The notes under the pieces: generated by a model
The model's database searches: none
The model's input: only the letters and a program-made list of their open reading frames with translations
What the model was told of the DNA's origin: nothing
Position numbers and translations under genes: made by a program
Assembly (NCBI GenBank): GCA_038501785.1
Contig: JBAMJR010000262.1
Coordinates: forward strand, 62,001-126,000
Direction: 5' to 3'
Origin: Myoxocephalus aenaeus
Taxonomy: Eukaryota > Chordata > Actinopteri > Perciformes > Cottidae
Length of the DNA stretch: 64,000 bases
Shown here: piece by piece, positions 26,778 through 40,422 of the stretch
Numbering within the stretch: position 1 is the stretch's first letter
How the letters are laid out: each line of letters begins with the position of its first letter

Positions 26778-29700
26778 TGGGCTTTGCTGGTGGTCTCTCA
26801 AACCCTGGGAGTCAGTCCACCCACATGGCCGCGTGTTTACCCAGCAGCCCACTCTCTCCCAAACAGTGTCTTTAAATCAACAGGTAATGCGTTAAAAGCT
26901 TGCATCCACTCTTTCTCTCTCTCACTGTAGAAGTTTATTTGCATTCGGCCTCTCGGGCTGCAACAGTTTTCAGAAAGTGTTAACTCCTTTGTGTTTGCTT
27001 ATTGCTTTCTTTGGCAACCGAGGCCGGTGCCAGAACAACTAAATAGGTCCGTCATTCACAGCAGCGCTGAGGCGGTCGGCCAAGCAAAGCACTGCCCCGG
27101 GTTATATTGTAGGAACAAGTACTTTAGAATATTCTGTACACTACGTTCACTTTATTATTATTATTTTTTTTCTTCCAGAGGATGACGAGGGGCCCGTTTG
27201 AGTTAGCTCGACTGTGCACATGACACCCGGTGTCTTCTTGTCTCCGCTGTGCCTTTCACCCCTGATGCCTCATTACACGCATGTCTATTTATACACCTTG
27301 TTATCCGTGAGTGAAGCTTTCCTGGCAGGAGTCGCTGAGTGGTGCCAACCCGGGAAAGAATGCCCGTCCTGGGCCTCCGCGGAGGGCACGGCCCCGGTCC
27401 CAGGAAGAATTGCCACTCTGTCTTCCATAGTTGGTTATTTAAGCAGCTGACCTACTCAAGCTGACACGCTGTGATTAACTCAACGTGAGCGCGGCTGGCA
27501 GCAGAACTTTTCTTTACATGAGATGATGAGGAAAAGTTCAAGATGAGACTTGAGCTTTGTCAACAGTGATCTGTCCTGAACTCCTCCAGCACTGTGTGGA
27601 AGGAATCCCTCAGCTAACGGTGTAAAGTGGGTTTGGAGCACCACATTAGTTTCTAGTTATATTCCTTCAACTGTTACATGTCGGATACAACCAGCCAGTG
27701 CCATGCACTTTCTGGTATGTTCCTCCTGACGTACAGCTGCAGAAAACCGGTCTGTAAAACGAGAGGGAGTATTTTCTCGGCATATTGTACTTTCATGTTG
27801 GGGTTAAGTAATATTTCAATCAGGAGAGACAGTGGGTGATTAGTAGTTAATGTTTATTAAGCCAGATAATGAGTCCATGGTTACACAGAATTTATTTGGC
27901 GCTTGAACTCCGCGAGGAGATTGAGATCGCACTGTGTTTGCCCTGAGCGGCAGCAATCTGTAGATCCCCCCGGGGAGTCCAGACACTGGAGGTGGTGGCT
28001 GGAGGTTCTGCTAGAGTTGCTGGAGATGCAGATGGGGTGCTGAATCTGAGCAGGTGGATGATGCTGGGGAGGCGGCGGGTCGCGTGTGACAGCAGCAGGA
28101 CGCTAGAGGCGGAGAAAGAGAACATTTAAAGGAGAAGGCAGTGAGCTGATAGGATAGCGAGGGGGGCGTGACTCTGCGCTATTGGCTGGGCGCGCCCGGC
28201 TGCTGAACAGCTGGTAGAGTATGACGCTTCTGACGCTCCTGACGGGGACGTCCGGTATGACGTGCGTGCTGCTGGTGAGGGGTTTGTCTTCCTGTCTGAA
28301 CTTGCGCTAGAGCTTCATTTGTAGGAGATGAAGCATTAAATACGGGTGGTAGGGCTGGTAGTAATTTGTTATTAATTGAAACAACCATTTGGATTATGTT
28401 TACATTTTGTTTTCAATTGCAGTTCCAGCTTCTGCCATGTGAGGATATATTGCTTTTTGCTGTTTCCTATCATTGTACATTTTGGACTGTAGTTCGGACA
28501 AAACAAGCAAGACCTTTCCTCTGGCTCTGATTAAACATTTCATTTAAACAAGCAACCAACATATGAATCCATAATGAAAATAATTGTAGTTGTAGAACCA
28601 GTCTGGTTTCAGTGGGCAGGAATAAATCTCATGTAAAGAGGCACTTTGATCGAAACCTACTTACAGTAGAACTGGGTTAAGACTTCCCTCCAACAGCTCA
28701 AACTCAGTAAGCAGGTCAGACTGAGGGGTGAAGGAGAAACGAGAACCTCATGCACCGCTGTGGAAGTGACGCTGTTGGTGACATTGTGGAGCGCGCTAAT
28801 TGGAGGAGAAGGAGGCGGCAGAGGAGGACGAGGGTGTCGAGCGCCAGATGTTTCGCTATATGGTGCAAATGGAAAATAACCCAAGTAAAACCAAAGTTGT
28901 GACGCTGGTTGAGTCCCTTTATGTGGCTTCCCTCCCTCCCACCTCACAGCCTTCCATTAGAGGTTTTGGGTACGTTTTGCATGGAAATTAGAATACTCCG
29001 AATGCGTCATGGACTTAATATAAATAAATCACAGTGTCTGGCCGTTAGCGGCATGTATAGACGTTTACTTTGACAGTGCGTGTTAGATTCTGCACTTGTG
29101 TGATGCCGTGGCATTTTGCCAGGACTGTCCTCCTCTCTGCCTCAGAGCTCCTGCACCACCAATCATTGTGTCACACGTACAGTGCCAGCTGTTGTGAAGA
29201 AATGGCTCCCCGGTGCATGGTGAATAAAACAAAACGTTGATAAAGTAGTAATCGACTTTCCATAAAATGAAATAGACGATGACTAATGGCCAAGACTGAT
29301 AACCACCCGGGAACAGCTTGTAGCTTTCTCTAGTCTAGATAATTTAATGTGTTGGTCTTATGAGACACGGTGACCAGTGCTGTCACTGGGATCAGCCGGT
29401 GAGATCCATTCTAACCAGGAAGCAGTTGAGATGGGAGTGATCTCCAGAGGGTTTTTATTTCCTGTTGCTTCAATCTGAGTGGGCTCTTTCTCTGACACGC
29501 CCTTAGGTCACCCTTCCTCGTTGACCTCATTCTCTACACTGCTGCCCTCGCATGCCCGACACTTAAACGCGTGTTTCCGCGCTAAGTGCAGGCTGGGCTG
29601 GATGACAAGTTTATATTCTCATTCATGGTTTCTCTGCGTAACCACGTTGTGATGATCAACATAACATGGATCTCGAAACGAATGAGAACAAACTGAATCT

Positions 29701-30870
29701 GATCAATATGTCAATCAATCTTATATTATCGGCCCATTTCGTTTCAAACATGGTTTGGTAATCTACTTGTTCCTTCTTCACTCTTCTTCTTCATTCTGAG
29801 ATGAATAGTTCTGGAAGAGGAGGAATCATTCACAACTAGTTTCAATGTTTATGAAAAATTACTTTCTTGTAGATTATTTGGGCAAAAACTTGTAGCTGTC
29901 AGGTTACCTGGGATTCCCAATGAGTAATTATTAACCGGAAGTTGACTTGAATGTGTTTTTTTTCTCTCCAAGTATGAAGATTAACGTTCATCTCTATTAT
30001 TATGTAAATGCTCCTTGACAGTTGTGTCGATGTATAAACTCAACATAAAGGTGCAAAGTGAAGTGTTTTTAAACTGCATGTGAAATGAAAAAAGGAAGAG
30101 AACAAGAGATGCTGTTTGCATTTCATCCAGCTCGTCTCCTCTGTACTCAAAGCACATTCAGGTAATGCAATAGTGAAATAATATTATCCTTAATTCAGTT
30201 GTGGACCCCACTCAGGGATCCTTGGTGGTCCTTCAATCCCCAGTTTGGCAACAGCTGCAGCACCTCCAACCACAACATGCCCAGCACATGCGTCACTCAG
30301 GCACTAATAAAAACATGACAGCCACTCCTTTTCCTTCTTGCTGGCATGTGTCTGTGTGACTGTGAGCATGCATCGAGCTGTTTTGACTGTGAAGAGAATA
30401 AAACTTAATAGAGTGCAATCTCTGTGCTCAGTTCTTGCTTTTAAATGTGTGAGATCAAGTTTTTTATACGGTGCCCGCTCACACATTCCCAAGACCGGAG
30501 GTAAAATATGAATATGTGTACAGCTTTTTTTATGCTGTGATTAAAAAGATTGATATTTTTATTTTTACGTATGATCCCACTGTGCATATAGCACTGTAAT
30601 AAAATGCATATTTAGTACTACAGTTGCCAATTTCTGCATCGACGTGTCCCCGTAAATCATTACAAAATAAAACAGACTCATGTGGCTTTCAAGGATTCCT
30701 CCTTATGACTTCGATGCTGTCGAGTATTAAGGCTCCAACAGAGTTGCTGTTTTATTCAAACGCATGATTGCCCCACAGGGGGACACTTATTGCTGCCACT
30801 CGTCATGCTAAAGGACATTTTTATTTCACATCTCACCTCATTAAGGCTTCTTTATTGTACAGTTAGAAAT
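26776..30870. other. Non-coding stretch
   Basis: No exon can be supported. It contains the CpG-rich block at 27,880-28,390 described separately. GC content rises near 27.2-27.5 kb without a recognisable product. From 28.4 to 30.87 kb I see nothing beyond short chance frames. Confidence 0.5.
27875..28390 (-). mobile_element. Possible LTR-retroelement fragment or solo LTR
   Basis: A CpG- and GC-rich island in AT-rich DNA. Read on the minus strand it shows a CCAAT motif (about 28183), a TATA-like 'tttaaat' (about 28120) and, about 250 bp further, two AATAAA signals ('ccaaataaa' near 27895 and 'cttaataaac' near 27857). This order of promoter elements and polyadenylation signals is what an LTR (U3-R-U5) would show. 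A 69-codon frame ends just upstream (28179-28388, minus strand) and has no domain I know. I could not find terminal TG...CA ends or a target duplication, so an unrelated CpG island or other repeat remains possible. Confidence 0.3.
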
Positions 30871-31219
<349 letters not shown>

Positions 31220-31259
31220 CTATGGTTAAATATAATATAGATATTAACTATGGTTAAAT

Positions 31260-31332
31260 ATAACCATAGATAAAATGGAAATCTGTGGGTGTAATGGAAA
31301 GCTGCAGTCCTGCTCTCACTCTGTCGTACAGC

Positions 31333-31378
<46 letters not shown>

Positions 31379-31548
31379 TGTATGTATTAGTGTATCTTTC
31401 CCGTGTTGTCATTACAATGTAAAAGCCACTGTTTAAATGCAGATACGAAGTTCTTGCTGTTTAATTAAAGCAATAGTTGTAGTTATGGGACATGCAGTCG
31501 GGACGGGTCTCCGGCTCGGCCTCGTGTCCATGTGTGACAGGATATTAA
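31260..31548 (+). repeat. Local tandem duplication, copy 2
   Basis: The second copy of the unit starting at 30871, with a much shorter (AT)n core (31335-31377). Between the copies, 31218-31259 holds 'aactatggttaaatata' twice. The junction 31248-31269 is a 22-bp inverted repeat, 9+4+9, of 'ctatggtta' and 'taaccatag'. Confidence 0.92.
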
Positions 31549-31754
31549 GGCTCTGAGCAGCTTCTGTCGGTTGCTGCCATGCTGAGCGCCTAATGAGCAG
31601 AAATAGCTCCCCCTGCTATTTCCTACGCTCCTCGGACCGTTTCATCGATATGCTGCGGAATGAGGCGGCAAGTTGCCATGGAAGCAGCAGACAAAGACGA
31701 CGGACAGGGGTGTGTGCGAGCCACAGTAGGAAGGGAGGCCACCCCGGAGGATCG

Positions 31755-31776
31755 GTGTGTGTGTGTGTGTGAGTGT

Positions 31777-31812
<36 letters not shown>
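31755..31812 (+). repeat. (GT)n microsatellite with GA interruptions
   Basis: GT units interrupted twice by 'gagt', spanning about 58 bp. Confidence 0.93.
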
Positions 31813-31816
<4 letters not shown>

Positions 31817-34800
31817 ATTATGAATCTTGAGCTCCGTGTCCGTAAGACTTACTATCTCTTTCAGCAACGTTTTGCTCTATTCATGACACACACGTCTTTG
31901 TGGACACCGACCTCGGTCCTTCATCAGGGGACACAATATGGAAGCGCCATCTATCTGGAGCATTGCAGGACAGTGGAAGCCATCTGTCAGCTTTATTTTC
32001 CCGTTCAGACGTTTTCAAAGGGCACCGCCACAGTTACGAGGCGGGACCATATTTTATGTTTATGGCGGCGGTGTCGCTCGCACCACTTTCTCTATTTGTC
32101 ATCGACCCATTAAACATGTGGCCGCGGTGTTTGGAGACAAATCACGAAACGGTGACAAAGATGTCCATTACTGTGATGGACACGTCATAATTTGAACTAT
32201 ATCCGCTTTGCACAAATGGCAGATTTTAAATTTGTTAAGCTTGTCGTTTGGAGATTAGAGCCATTGCTGAAATTACAATAATGATCTTACTATTATGGCT
32301 GTAAACTCACGTTCCTCCTACTGACATTTCTAAATTATTATTTCCGTAATGCAAACACTTTTGCCCTCATTACTCTACTACGAGTAGAGCTAGCGTGGGA
32401 GCTTTCTGGTTGCACACCAAATAACTCACTCATTATTATGAACAAAATGTTAGGAGTCTGGAGTCGACACAAATAATTCACAGGGTTGGTTGTCTTCATT
32501 GCAGTTGTTACTCAATCCTGCCCCTGATGATTTATTTGACACATCGCATTCACATTGGAGTTACTTGAAAGCCTGGTGCGTCTCATACAGATGCGAAAGG
32601 TGGGATACACATGCATTTTCTATTTATTAAATTGAATAATACATTTAAAAAACACGAAACATTGCTATTTTATGATCGTGTGACCCCTGGAATTTATCTT
32701 GCAATCCCTTGGAGGCTCCCATGGTTGGGAATCATTGCATTAAATGACAACCAATCCATTTAAAATCATCTTAATCTTGTGAAAAAGCACAAAGACATGG
32801 AAGGTGAATACATTGACACGGTTTTGTTTCCTGTGCGTTCAGTCACCACAATACAGAGAAGTCTTTTTGTACATCCAAGATTGGTAGCGTTTGAGACAAA
32901 ATGGTCTTATTTCATCTGGACTCAATTCTTAGTTTGATTGGTCCCGCTGTTCAGGTTCAACAGTCTCTCTGATGGAAAGCTCAATCAGCCTGAGGCGTCA
33001 GTGGCCTCCTCCTCGACACTCATCACACACACAGGGCCCACAGAGAGTGGGAAGAATGGCCTCATCACACACTGGGAGAAAGACATTAAGCCAAAGGGAA
33101 CGACAGAAAGAGAAACTGGAAGATGTAAGAATACAGTTGGTGTGGAGTGGTGGATCAAGAACTCTTCTTGGGAATGTAAATTTTCTTGCTGTCTGATTGG
33201 AAAACTAGCAGACGAAACCATCTGCTATGTCGACCACGTCACCGTATGCTTCCTCACCTTCCTCACCCCTTCAGAGCCTCCCGCAGACTGAATATGTCAC
33301 CTTCTGCGGGATTGAGATGCATTCAGATCGACTGCATCACACTAGGTCGTCTCCATGTTGATCACAGTAATTACTCTGAGGAGGAGGAGGAGAGCCGTGC
33401 TGATTCAATTTGATATGAGTCACGACTTTAAGCTGTTATGATCATGTACCCGTTTTCCTGACAGCCGCATGGGAACACGGTGACAACTTCATCAAGGAGC
33501 TCCTTCAAATTTGATTTGCTCGTTTCAAAAGAGTTCTGTCTAATTCAATTTTCCGGACAAGACTGTAGCATACATACCTGGTTAAATTTGAACCTCATGT
33601 TTGGAGTCATGGGAGCAGATCTTGTAGGAATGGTAATGAGAGACCAATGGGAAAAATGTTCAGGGATGATCTGGATCATGAACTTTCCATGTTTGAAGGA
33701 AGTCTGTTTTTAATTTTTTGCTGATCGTCTTAGTATTTTGGCATTTTTGAGCCACAAACTGTCCAACTGACAGCATGAGGTTGGGAAGAGACGATCTGCC
33801 CACGTCCTTTGAGAGTTTCCTGCAGTAGCTACAGATACACCACTCGGTTAGGATGGACGCTAACTGTGCTATGCGCAGTGGATGACTCTGACCCCAGTCT
33901 CTTATAAAGCATACAGTAGGCGCCAAGTTGGGTTCCCTTCCAACAACCGATCCTCTCTCTGGGATAGAATGGATTAAAGGTATCTCTGAAAGCTTTGGAA
34001 AGCATTTAGTCAACCTCCTCTGGTTTGCGTCTGTCTCCGTCAGCTAGTATTGTCTACTGCAGATCTCTTGAGTGGCAGTGGAGTCCAGTGGCGTGGTACC
34101 AGCTGAAGAAAGGAAGTGTGGGACGTGGCCAGCAGCAGTCTGGGGCCGGCTCCAGAGTCCGCCATCAAACCTGCTTAAATCTATGTGGAAGTCTCCTGCT
34201 GAGCCCCGGCTCCCACTTCACTATTTCATATATAACTCCTTTCATGCCTGTATTTACCCAATGACAAAAATGAGTACCCTCAAATTCTGGTAGTCCAAAT
34301 TAGTACATATGGGTACTTCTCAAAACATAATTTGGGAGATAGATAGATGTCAATACAATTTTAAGTGTTTCAATTATAATTTTGACTAGCATATGGAATT
34401 ACTTCTTGCTAAACAAACCTTAGTGGTATAGACGTGTCGTAATTGATTTGCGAGCTGGCCTGCACCTGAACGATAATAAATTGAGGTTGATTGGTCCCCT
34501 TAAATCTTCCCTCGTCAAAGTGGATCAATGAACCAGCACAGGGGCTGGATATTGCTTATCTGGACATCTTTACATATTTGATTGACTCACCGGGTATTGT
34601 TGAGATAAGTGTTGTCTGTAAATAACCAACCTGTCAATAGCCAACAGTTTTATCCAGGCTGAGATTCAGTTGGAGATGCTGTTGAAGCTGCTATACTGTT
34701 TGACTCCAGCTAGCTATCCATCAGTCGTAACTGTCCATCACCAACACCGTTTAGTGATTTACCAGATTTATTATCGTGATTATTGTCCATATGTGCTTCA

Positions 34801-37604
34801 TGTCACATCTGGATTCTTCAGCTTTTTGTAATTTTTCTGTTTCTGTCCTGATATGACAGCAGAATTCTTTCAGCCTTGGCGATTAACGTTTGATGATGCA
34901 ATGCTGGTCTGGTCTATTGAATTAAAAAAAGTAGTGTCCTAAAGCTAAACATCTAGCTGACTTCTGCATACAACGTCGACTAGTCATGAAAGCACTTGAA
35001 AATACTGGTGAACAACAATGCCTTAATATAAAATGCAGCAGTCAGTCTCCCTTCCTCTTCTCCAGTGAATTTCTCTTTGTATAATTGTTAAATGTCGGTG
35101 TCAAATGTCAGCAGTAGAGAGAAGCCAGTGATATTTGTTTCAGAGGGATTGACGCCGAAACTTGACATTTGCTATTTGATGCATTTGATAACTTGTTTAG
35201 ACTGATCCCTCTCAACAAAGCATCCTTAAGAGCAACTGAGAGAGGCGACGAGAGAAGCATGGCTCAGATTAAAGCCCTAATTCAGCTGCTGTGTGTGTTT
35301 GAGGTCGTTCTCTCTGTCCTCTCAGCCTCCCGGGGGCAATATAAAGTCCGGAGCTCAGCAGTAGCAGGGGTCACTGTGATGTCACCCTCACTTGGCTTCA
35401 GGGCAAATACAGAGATGACCCTTCTCCAGGCTGCCAGTAGTATCCTGGTGTTAGTGTGGACCAATGACTACGCAGCACAGTAAACACATCCATACTTTAT
35501 GATCCAATATACCTGTTATGGCTTTTTCCCCTGGTCGCCAGGGTAAACTGAGATTATCTCCTGCCACTTTGTGTTTCCTGCGATCGGGTCCCTGCGGCCC
35601 CCGAGGGCCGTGTAAATAATAACTGACACGGCCGCTCTGGTCCAGTGGAGCCGCACATGAACACAGCGAGTGCGGTTACTGTTGAGCCGGCTCAGTCGTT
35701 CAACCGGTCAACCCGACAGTTAATTGCAAAGTATAAGCTGACCACATTGAAGTTGACATTCATTCTCCAGGTTTTCTCCACAAGCTTAATCCCATTTAGG
35801 GCCATAGACTGCGGCTCTGGAGCCTGTCCTTGCATGCACCGGCTAGAGGAACCAGGTGCATGTTACAGGTTGCCAGGTCATTGCATGGCCTAAAGTTGAC
35901 GTGGGAGGCCAATATGAATGTAAAGTGGCTTTTACAAACCCACGGCTTTCCATGTTGGAATTCCATGAAGGAAAAATTTGATGATATGATTCCACTGTGC
36001 ATTTAGTTCGTACGGAGACCTTTTCACTTGGAATAATGAACTTTCCAGAGCTCGACAAGTAGTACAGTGAACATGGTGAGTCATTTACTGTATCAGGAAA
36101 ATCTAGACCTTTAGGAATACTTTCCTCTGCTCCGATGAAACCAATTATTCCAGACAGCGCTGCTCAACAAGGAAAAGAGAGAGAGCGGAGCGAGCGGGTC
36201 TCCCGGCTTCCCCTCCGGTGAATGAACCAATCCATTACCGGCCCATGTGATTCAGCCTTGTATCGAGATAGGGAAATGTTATTGTCCAAATAAATGCATT
36301 CGTGCTGCAACAGCAGCGAGCGGCCCCTCCGAGCACTCATTTAAAATCACTGCACGCTCCTCTGCTGCTGCCAGCGGACGCCAGCTGAATAGCTTCTGAA
36401 GAGCTGCCTCGGGGTGACTATCAGTGGATGGTGGGTTGTCTCAGACCGCAGAGAGGCGTTTTGACAGCGAGCAGCTCCTCTACTGTTTCATTTAAACTAT
36501 TGTCGTCCTCATCAAAAGTTTTGCTTCACTGCGGCTGGTCGGAGTTAATGACTTTAAACTCGCTACCTGCTCTGACTGCTGAACATCCAGTTTGCCTGTG
36601 GAGTCGATCTGTCATGACTCAGGATGTGATGCTGGTTACAAAATACCAACTTCTATGGCTTGTGTCTCTGGATCTGTTTCTTTTACATGCTGCATATGTA
36701 ACATTTCTAATGAAACCCAGTCTTACCAGGCCTCGTCAGTCGCTCTAACTGACCTTTTTTAGGCTCTTAAATATGAATCTCACTCAACAACTAATTCGCA
36801 GCATCACATAGGCTCCATTTGGTAGGAAAGATTTTCTATCAACATTTTTTATTTATTTTAACCAGAAAGGGCATTGGCATTGTTCAATCAAAAACCTAAA
36901 ACGTCATAACTTCAATAAAGCTGATGTTTCATTTTGGAGGATTGCTGACATGTGTATGTCTTTATTCAACCTTATGAATCAAAATACCTGACATTTGGTG
37001 GACAAATCTGATTCGATTTGGTTGGTGGTGTGTTTTTTTTCTTCTTCTTTTCTGTCACATCTTTGAGACCATCAGAGATTGACACTTGATTCCAAATCCC
37101 CAGACACAGTTTTGTGCGGTCAACACATCAATTCAGCTTTCAACATAGTCATCGTATTGCACCTTAGTCATTCCTCGGGCTGCTGCTCTGCCAATGTGCT
37201 CCTCCTTGGGAAAAGTTTAGCCCTTGTTATAAAAGAAAGAGAAAGAGGCGAACTGGGTCACACATGATGCTGATGGCGGGAGCAGGGGAGGGAGGAGTAG
37301 AAAGCGACTGGAGAACGTTAACCGAGAGCATTGTGGCGAAATCCTCCGGGAGCTCAGGGAGCGCGCTGTCACTCTCAGCATCGCACGAGCGATTCAGCCA
37401 CCAAACGTGCTTACCTCTTCATATCCATGTTTGACACGCAGAGATGGCTTGTGTGTGTGTGTGTGTGTGTGTCTGTGTGGCTGTGAAATCGGACCACAGG
37501 GGCTGCTGGATTATCAGGGGCGAGATAAATTAAGGTTCAGGGAAAGGCATCTCATGAAGGCATTTTTTCAAGGTTTGTGTGTGTTTGTGCACAGACTTCT
37601 ATGT

Positions 37605-37608
<4 letters not shown>

Positions 37609-37643
<35 letters not shown>
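37609..37643 (+). repeat. (GT)17 microsatellite
   Basis: A 35-bp GT tract. A (CT)n run of about 29 bp follows at 37769-37797. Confidence 0.92.
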
Positions 37644-37646
<3 letters not shown>

Positions 37647-39727
37647 GGTCCATACGTGTTTAGGGAGGGGATGGAGCTGGCAGCGACACTGATGTGATCT
37701 GACATGGTTGAGGCTTGTAAAGGACGCTTTCGGGCCTCTGTGGCTCCCAGCGCAAACCCGTCCTCTCTTCCTCTCTCTCTCTCTCTCTCTCTCTCTGTTT
37801 GTTTAGGCATTTTTGCCATCCAGCAGTCTTGCGGGATCATTTCTTGGCCATTCAGAACGGGTGTCTTCATCGGGTAAAGCGTCTGCGTGTTTTTCTCTCT
37901 AATTCTCTGTCGCATCTGCCGCTGACTCCCTGACTTCTCTTGCCGTTGCAACGATCGCTGTCAGAGAGTGTGACTTCTCTGCGGTGACGAGAAGGTGCAG
38001 GCCCGGCCTGTTTTATCTGCGACAGCCACATCACCGCGAGTCAATTCGCCGAGGGTAAAGGCAAACAAAGGATATCCTCCATCAGATGTAAAAACAGCAC
38101 AACAAAGACTCTTTTTCTATATTTCTTCTTTCACTAAAAGCTGCAAACCTTGAACGCGTTTTTTTTAACATTCACCGAAAGTTTCCTATTTCACGGATGT
38201 GTGTTTTAGGCTGTCAGAATACAAAGATTAGACGCTGCCGCTCCACGGCCTTCGGCGGGCCTCTCGAGCCCGCTCCCGCTCAATCCTTTGCCCCTCGTTG
38301 TCATCACAAAGATAAACACACTCCGTCTTTGTGTTCTTCTTTTCCCCTCTCCTGGCCCTGTGCTACTGTATCCGTGACTGAATGTTTGGCCCTAGGTTGG
38401 CATTAATACTCTGCAGAAAACAGGATTAGCACAGAGCGGCGATTGGGCGTAGCGGAGCGGGTGCCTTCTTGACCCAGCACGCTGTCGGAGGCCGCCCGGG
38501 CCCACTCTCTAAGCTCTTTAAAGGATTGCCTACTGATAAGAAGCACACCTTCTAATCGGATCTACAGATTGCCGCTGTCAGAAATCGTAGAGGTGCATTT
38601 CAAAGTGGCACCTGCTGCAAGAAAAAGCACCACTGGCTCGCTGCAACGACAGCAAGCGAGTTCTTAGTACCTTTTGGTTGAATGAATACTCAAGGACATC
38701 CGGATTTGAATGCGAAGGATTCAGGGTTTGATTTTAAATGCAACACTCATTATTCAGATTTAGATAATTCAGTTTTCATAATCTTGTTTGGATGTTTTGC
38801 AAATTAGTAGCTGTGTATCATACTCATGGGAGGGTCAAACATTTGGAGCCTCCAGCTTCCGTCACATTTCATATTTTAGAATAGCATAACTAACGTTGCT
38901 CTAATAAACCTATGTTAACAAATTCTCAGAGGTTTTTCGACCATGCTGAGTTGAGTCATTGGGAATGGGAAACAACGCCTATAATTCAAATTTCTATCCT
39001 CTGCATGGTTAGATTTAAAGTTATAAAGAACTGAAAGAAAACAAATGTTTCTGCTTGCATGTGTTTCACCAGCAGCTCTCCATTTGGAAGCATTCCTGGG
39101 CAAATGCTGGTAGAGATTTAGAAGTACCTTTGAAATAATGTGTTACCTTTTAAATCCAAGTACAGGAAACTTGAAGCAGTTAAACTTCCGTCGTAATGCT
39201 GATGAACCTTTTTATCTTGAGTTTTGTGAGACAACATTTTGGCACATCTCGCCTTCTCTTCAGGAAAGAGAAGGTTTTTTAATTAGAATGTGTTTCCCTT
39301 TAGTTCTTCCATCCAAGCAGCAACACGTTGTCATGAGACATAAAAAGAAAAGAAAAAGTGTATTCTCAAAGGCTAAGCTTTCTCTGGAGTGCATCAGTGT
39401 TAAAAAGGGTGGAGAAATCATCCACATTTAGACGGAGTAGCGTTCGCCCGCAATCTCCCACACAGCGTGAGAGCGGGGAGGCACACTCAAGCCATCATGG
39501 CCGTGGGCCGCCGTGCCTCGATGTTGAGTCTCATTTATCGCGGCCAAATTGGCTCATACGGAGCTGTGAGAGAGGACGCTCGCGACCTTTTCTAAATTCT
39601 AGGGGATTTCCACTCGCAACCTCCTTCCGTAGAGTTTAGCCAATTAGCTGCTGCGAATAGTGATGTTGATGCTTGAATGCCAAGTGCTGCTGCAAGTGGT
39701 TTGTGTTTATCATTTCCATATATACTG

Positions 39728-39729
<2 letters not shown>

Positions 39730-39798
<69 letters not shown>
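39730..39798. repeat. (AT)34 microsatellite
   Basis: A 69-bp uninterrupted AT tract, self-complementary and so able to extrude as a cruciform. It lies about 240 bp outside the left end of the DIRS element. Confidence 0.97.
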
Positions 39799-39800
<2 letters not shown>

Positions 39801-40041
39801 ATGGGATAGATATACAAGATAATATCAAAGTATCAATATCACAATAAATATTAAATGACATATGGCATATGTTTTTTAACTTAGCTCAACCGTCCAACCA
39901 ATGATCGCACAAAAGAATAAAACTGGGCATATATAAACAAAACAACAACAAGAATAAACAACCATACCCTTTAGGACCTTAACGAATGTGTTGTCACAAG
40001 TTGTGTTTAATATTATAAATTAGAAAAATAAGAGCGTAAAT
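39799..40041. other. AT-rich flank of the DIRS insertion
   Basis: AT-rich DNA with 'caatatcacaataaatatta' type wording that resembles degenerate fish repeats. No gene. The last bases before the element are 'gcgtaaat'. Confidence 0.45.
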
Positions 40042-40093
40042 CGAAAGTTACGAAGGTAACTACGGTTCTATGAATCCTGGATGACCGCCAGAG
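40042..40093 (+). repeat. DIRS left extremity (3' end of element)
   Basis: This 52-bp segment begins 'cgaaagttacgaagg' and reappears perfectly as its reverse complement at 40271-40322, inside the element. It is specific to the left end: the right end carries a different outer sequence. With the right end it makes up the two halves of the internal complementary region. Confidence 0.93.
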
Positions 40094-40226
40094 GCAGTGT
40101 TTCACACTGGATATGTTCAATATCGCGCTTGCGCAGTTCGAGTAATTATAACAACAAAGTCACGTGTGTGACCTCGGGTGACCCCCAGCCGGGTATAACT
40201 TCCGGCATCATCCCGAGCTCGGTTCT
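40083..40226. repeat. DIRS inverted terminal repeat, left
   Basis: A 144-bp repeat from 'gaccgccagaggcagtg' to 'gagctcggttct', matching the reverse complement of 46402-46545 at every base I compared. It includes 'tcacgtgtgtgacc', a near-palindromic stretch. Inner to it, 40228-40258 holds an 8-bp stem of 'cggaatct' and 'agattccg' that could form a hairpin at the 3' end of the RNA. Confidence 0.95.
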
Positions 40227-40270
40227 ACGGAATCTTCTCGCGAAATCACGAGATTCCGAGTGACCAAGAA

Positions 40271-40370
40271 CTCTGGCGGTCATCCAGGATTCATAGAACC
40301 GTAGTTACCTTCGTAACTTTCGTTCTATTTCATCCTTACTGACCGCCAGAGGCAGTGTTTCACACTGGAT
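40271..40370. repeat. DIRS internal complementary region (ICR)
   Basis: Two abutting parts. Positions 40271-40322 are the reverse complement of the left extremity 40042-40093. Positions 40323-40370 are the reverse complement of the right extremity 46516-46563. In the accepted DIRS model the ICR acts as a template or bridge that restores the ends and lets the linear copy be closed into a circle before recombinase-mediated insertion. A weaker echo of the ITR ('acaaagtcacg', about 40380-40394) follows it, so the original ICR may have been longer. Confidence 0.93.
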
Positions 40371-40422
40371 GACTTATACCAACAAAGTCACGAGGAACGT
40401 CAAGGAACCTACCTCGTCTGAC

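Larger units (their letters stand above)
31549..39729. other. Non-coding stretch
   Basis: No exon supported. Simple repeats are an interrupted (GT)n at 31755-31812, short (GT)n tracts at 37449-37472 and 37609-37643, and (CT)n at 37769-37797. Frames of 100-120 codons (such as 32938-33291, 33660-34013 on the minus strand, 35169-35483 and 36428-36748) have no recognisable domain and no splice context that I can defend. Confidence 0.5.

Noticed and set aside
33660..34013. 117-codon minus-strand frame
   Set aside because: I first suspected a decayed transposon protein, but no family motif or extended homologous wording is visible in the neighbouring frames.
35169..35483. 104-codon frame with a hydrophobic stretch (signal-peptide-like)
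   Set aside because: No recognisable family, no splice or promoter context, and a length within chance expectation for this composition.
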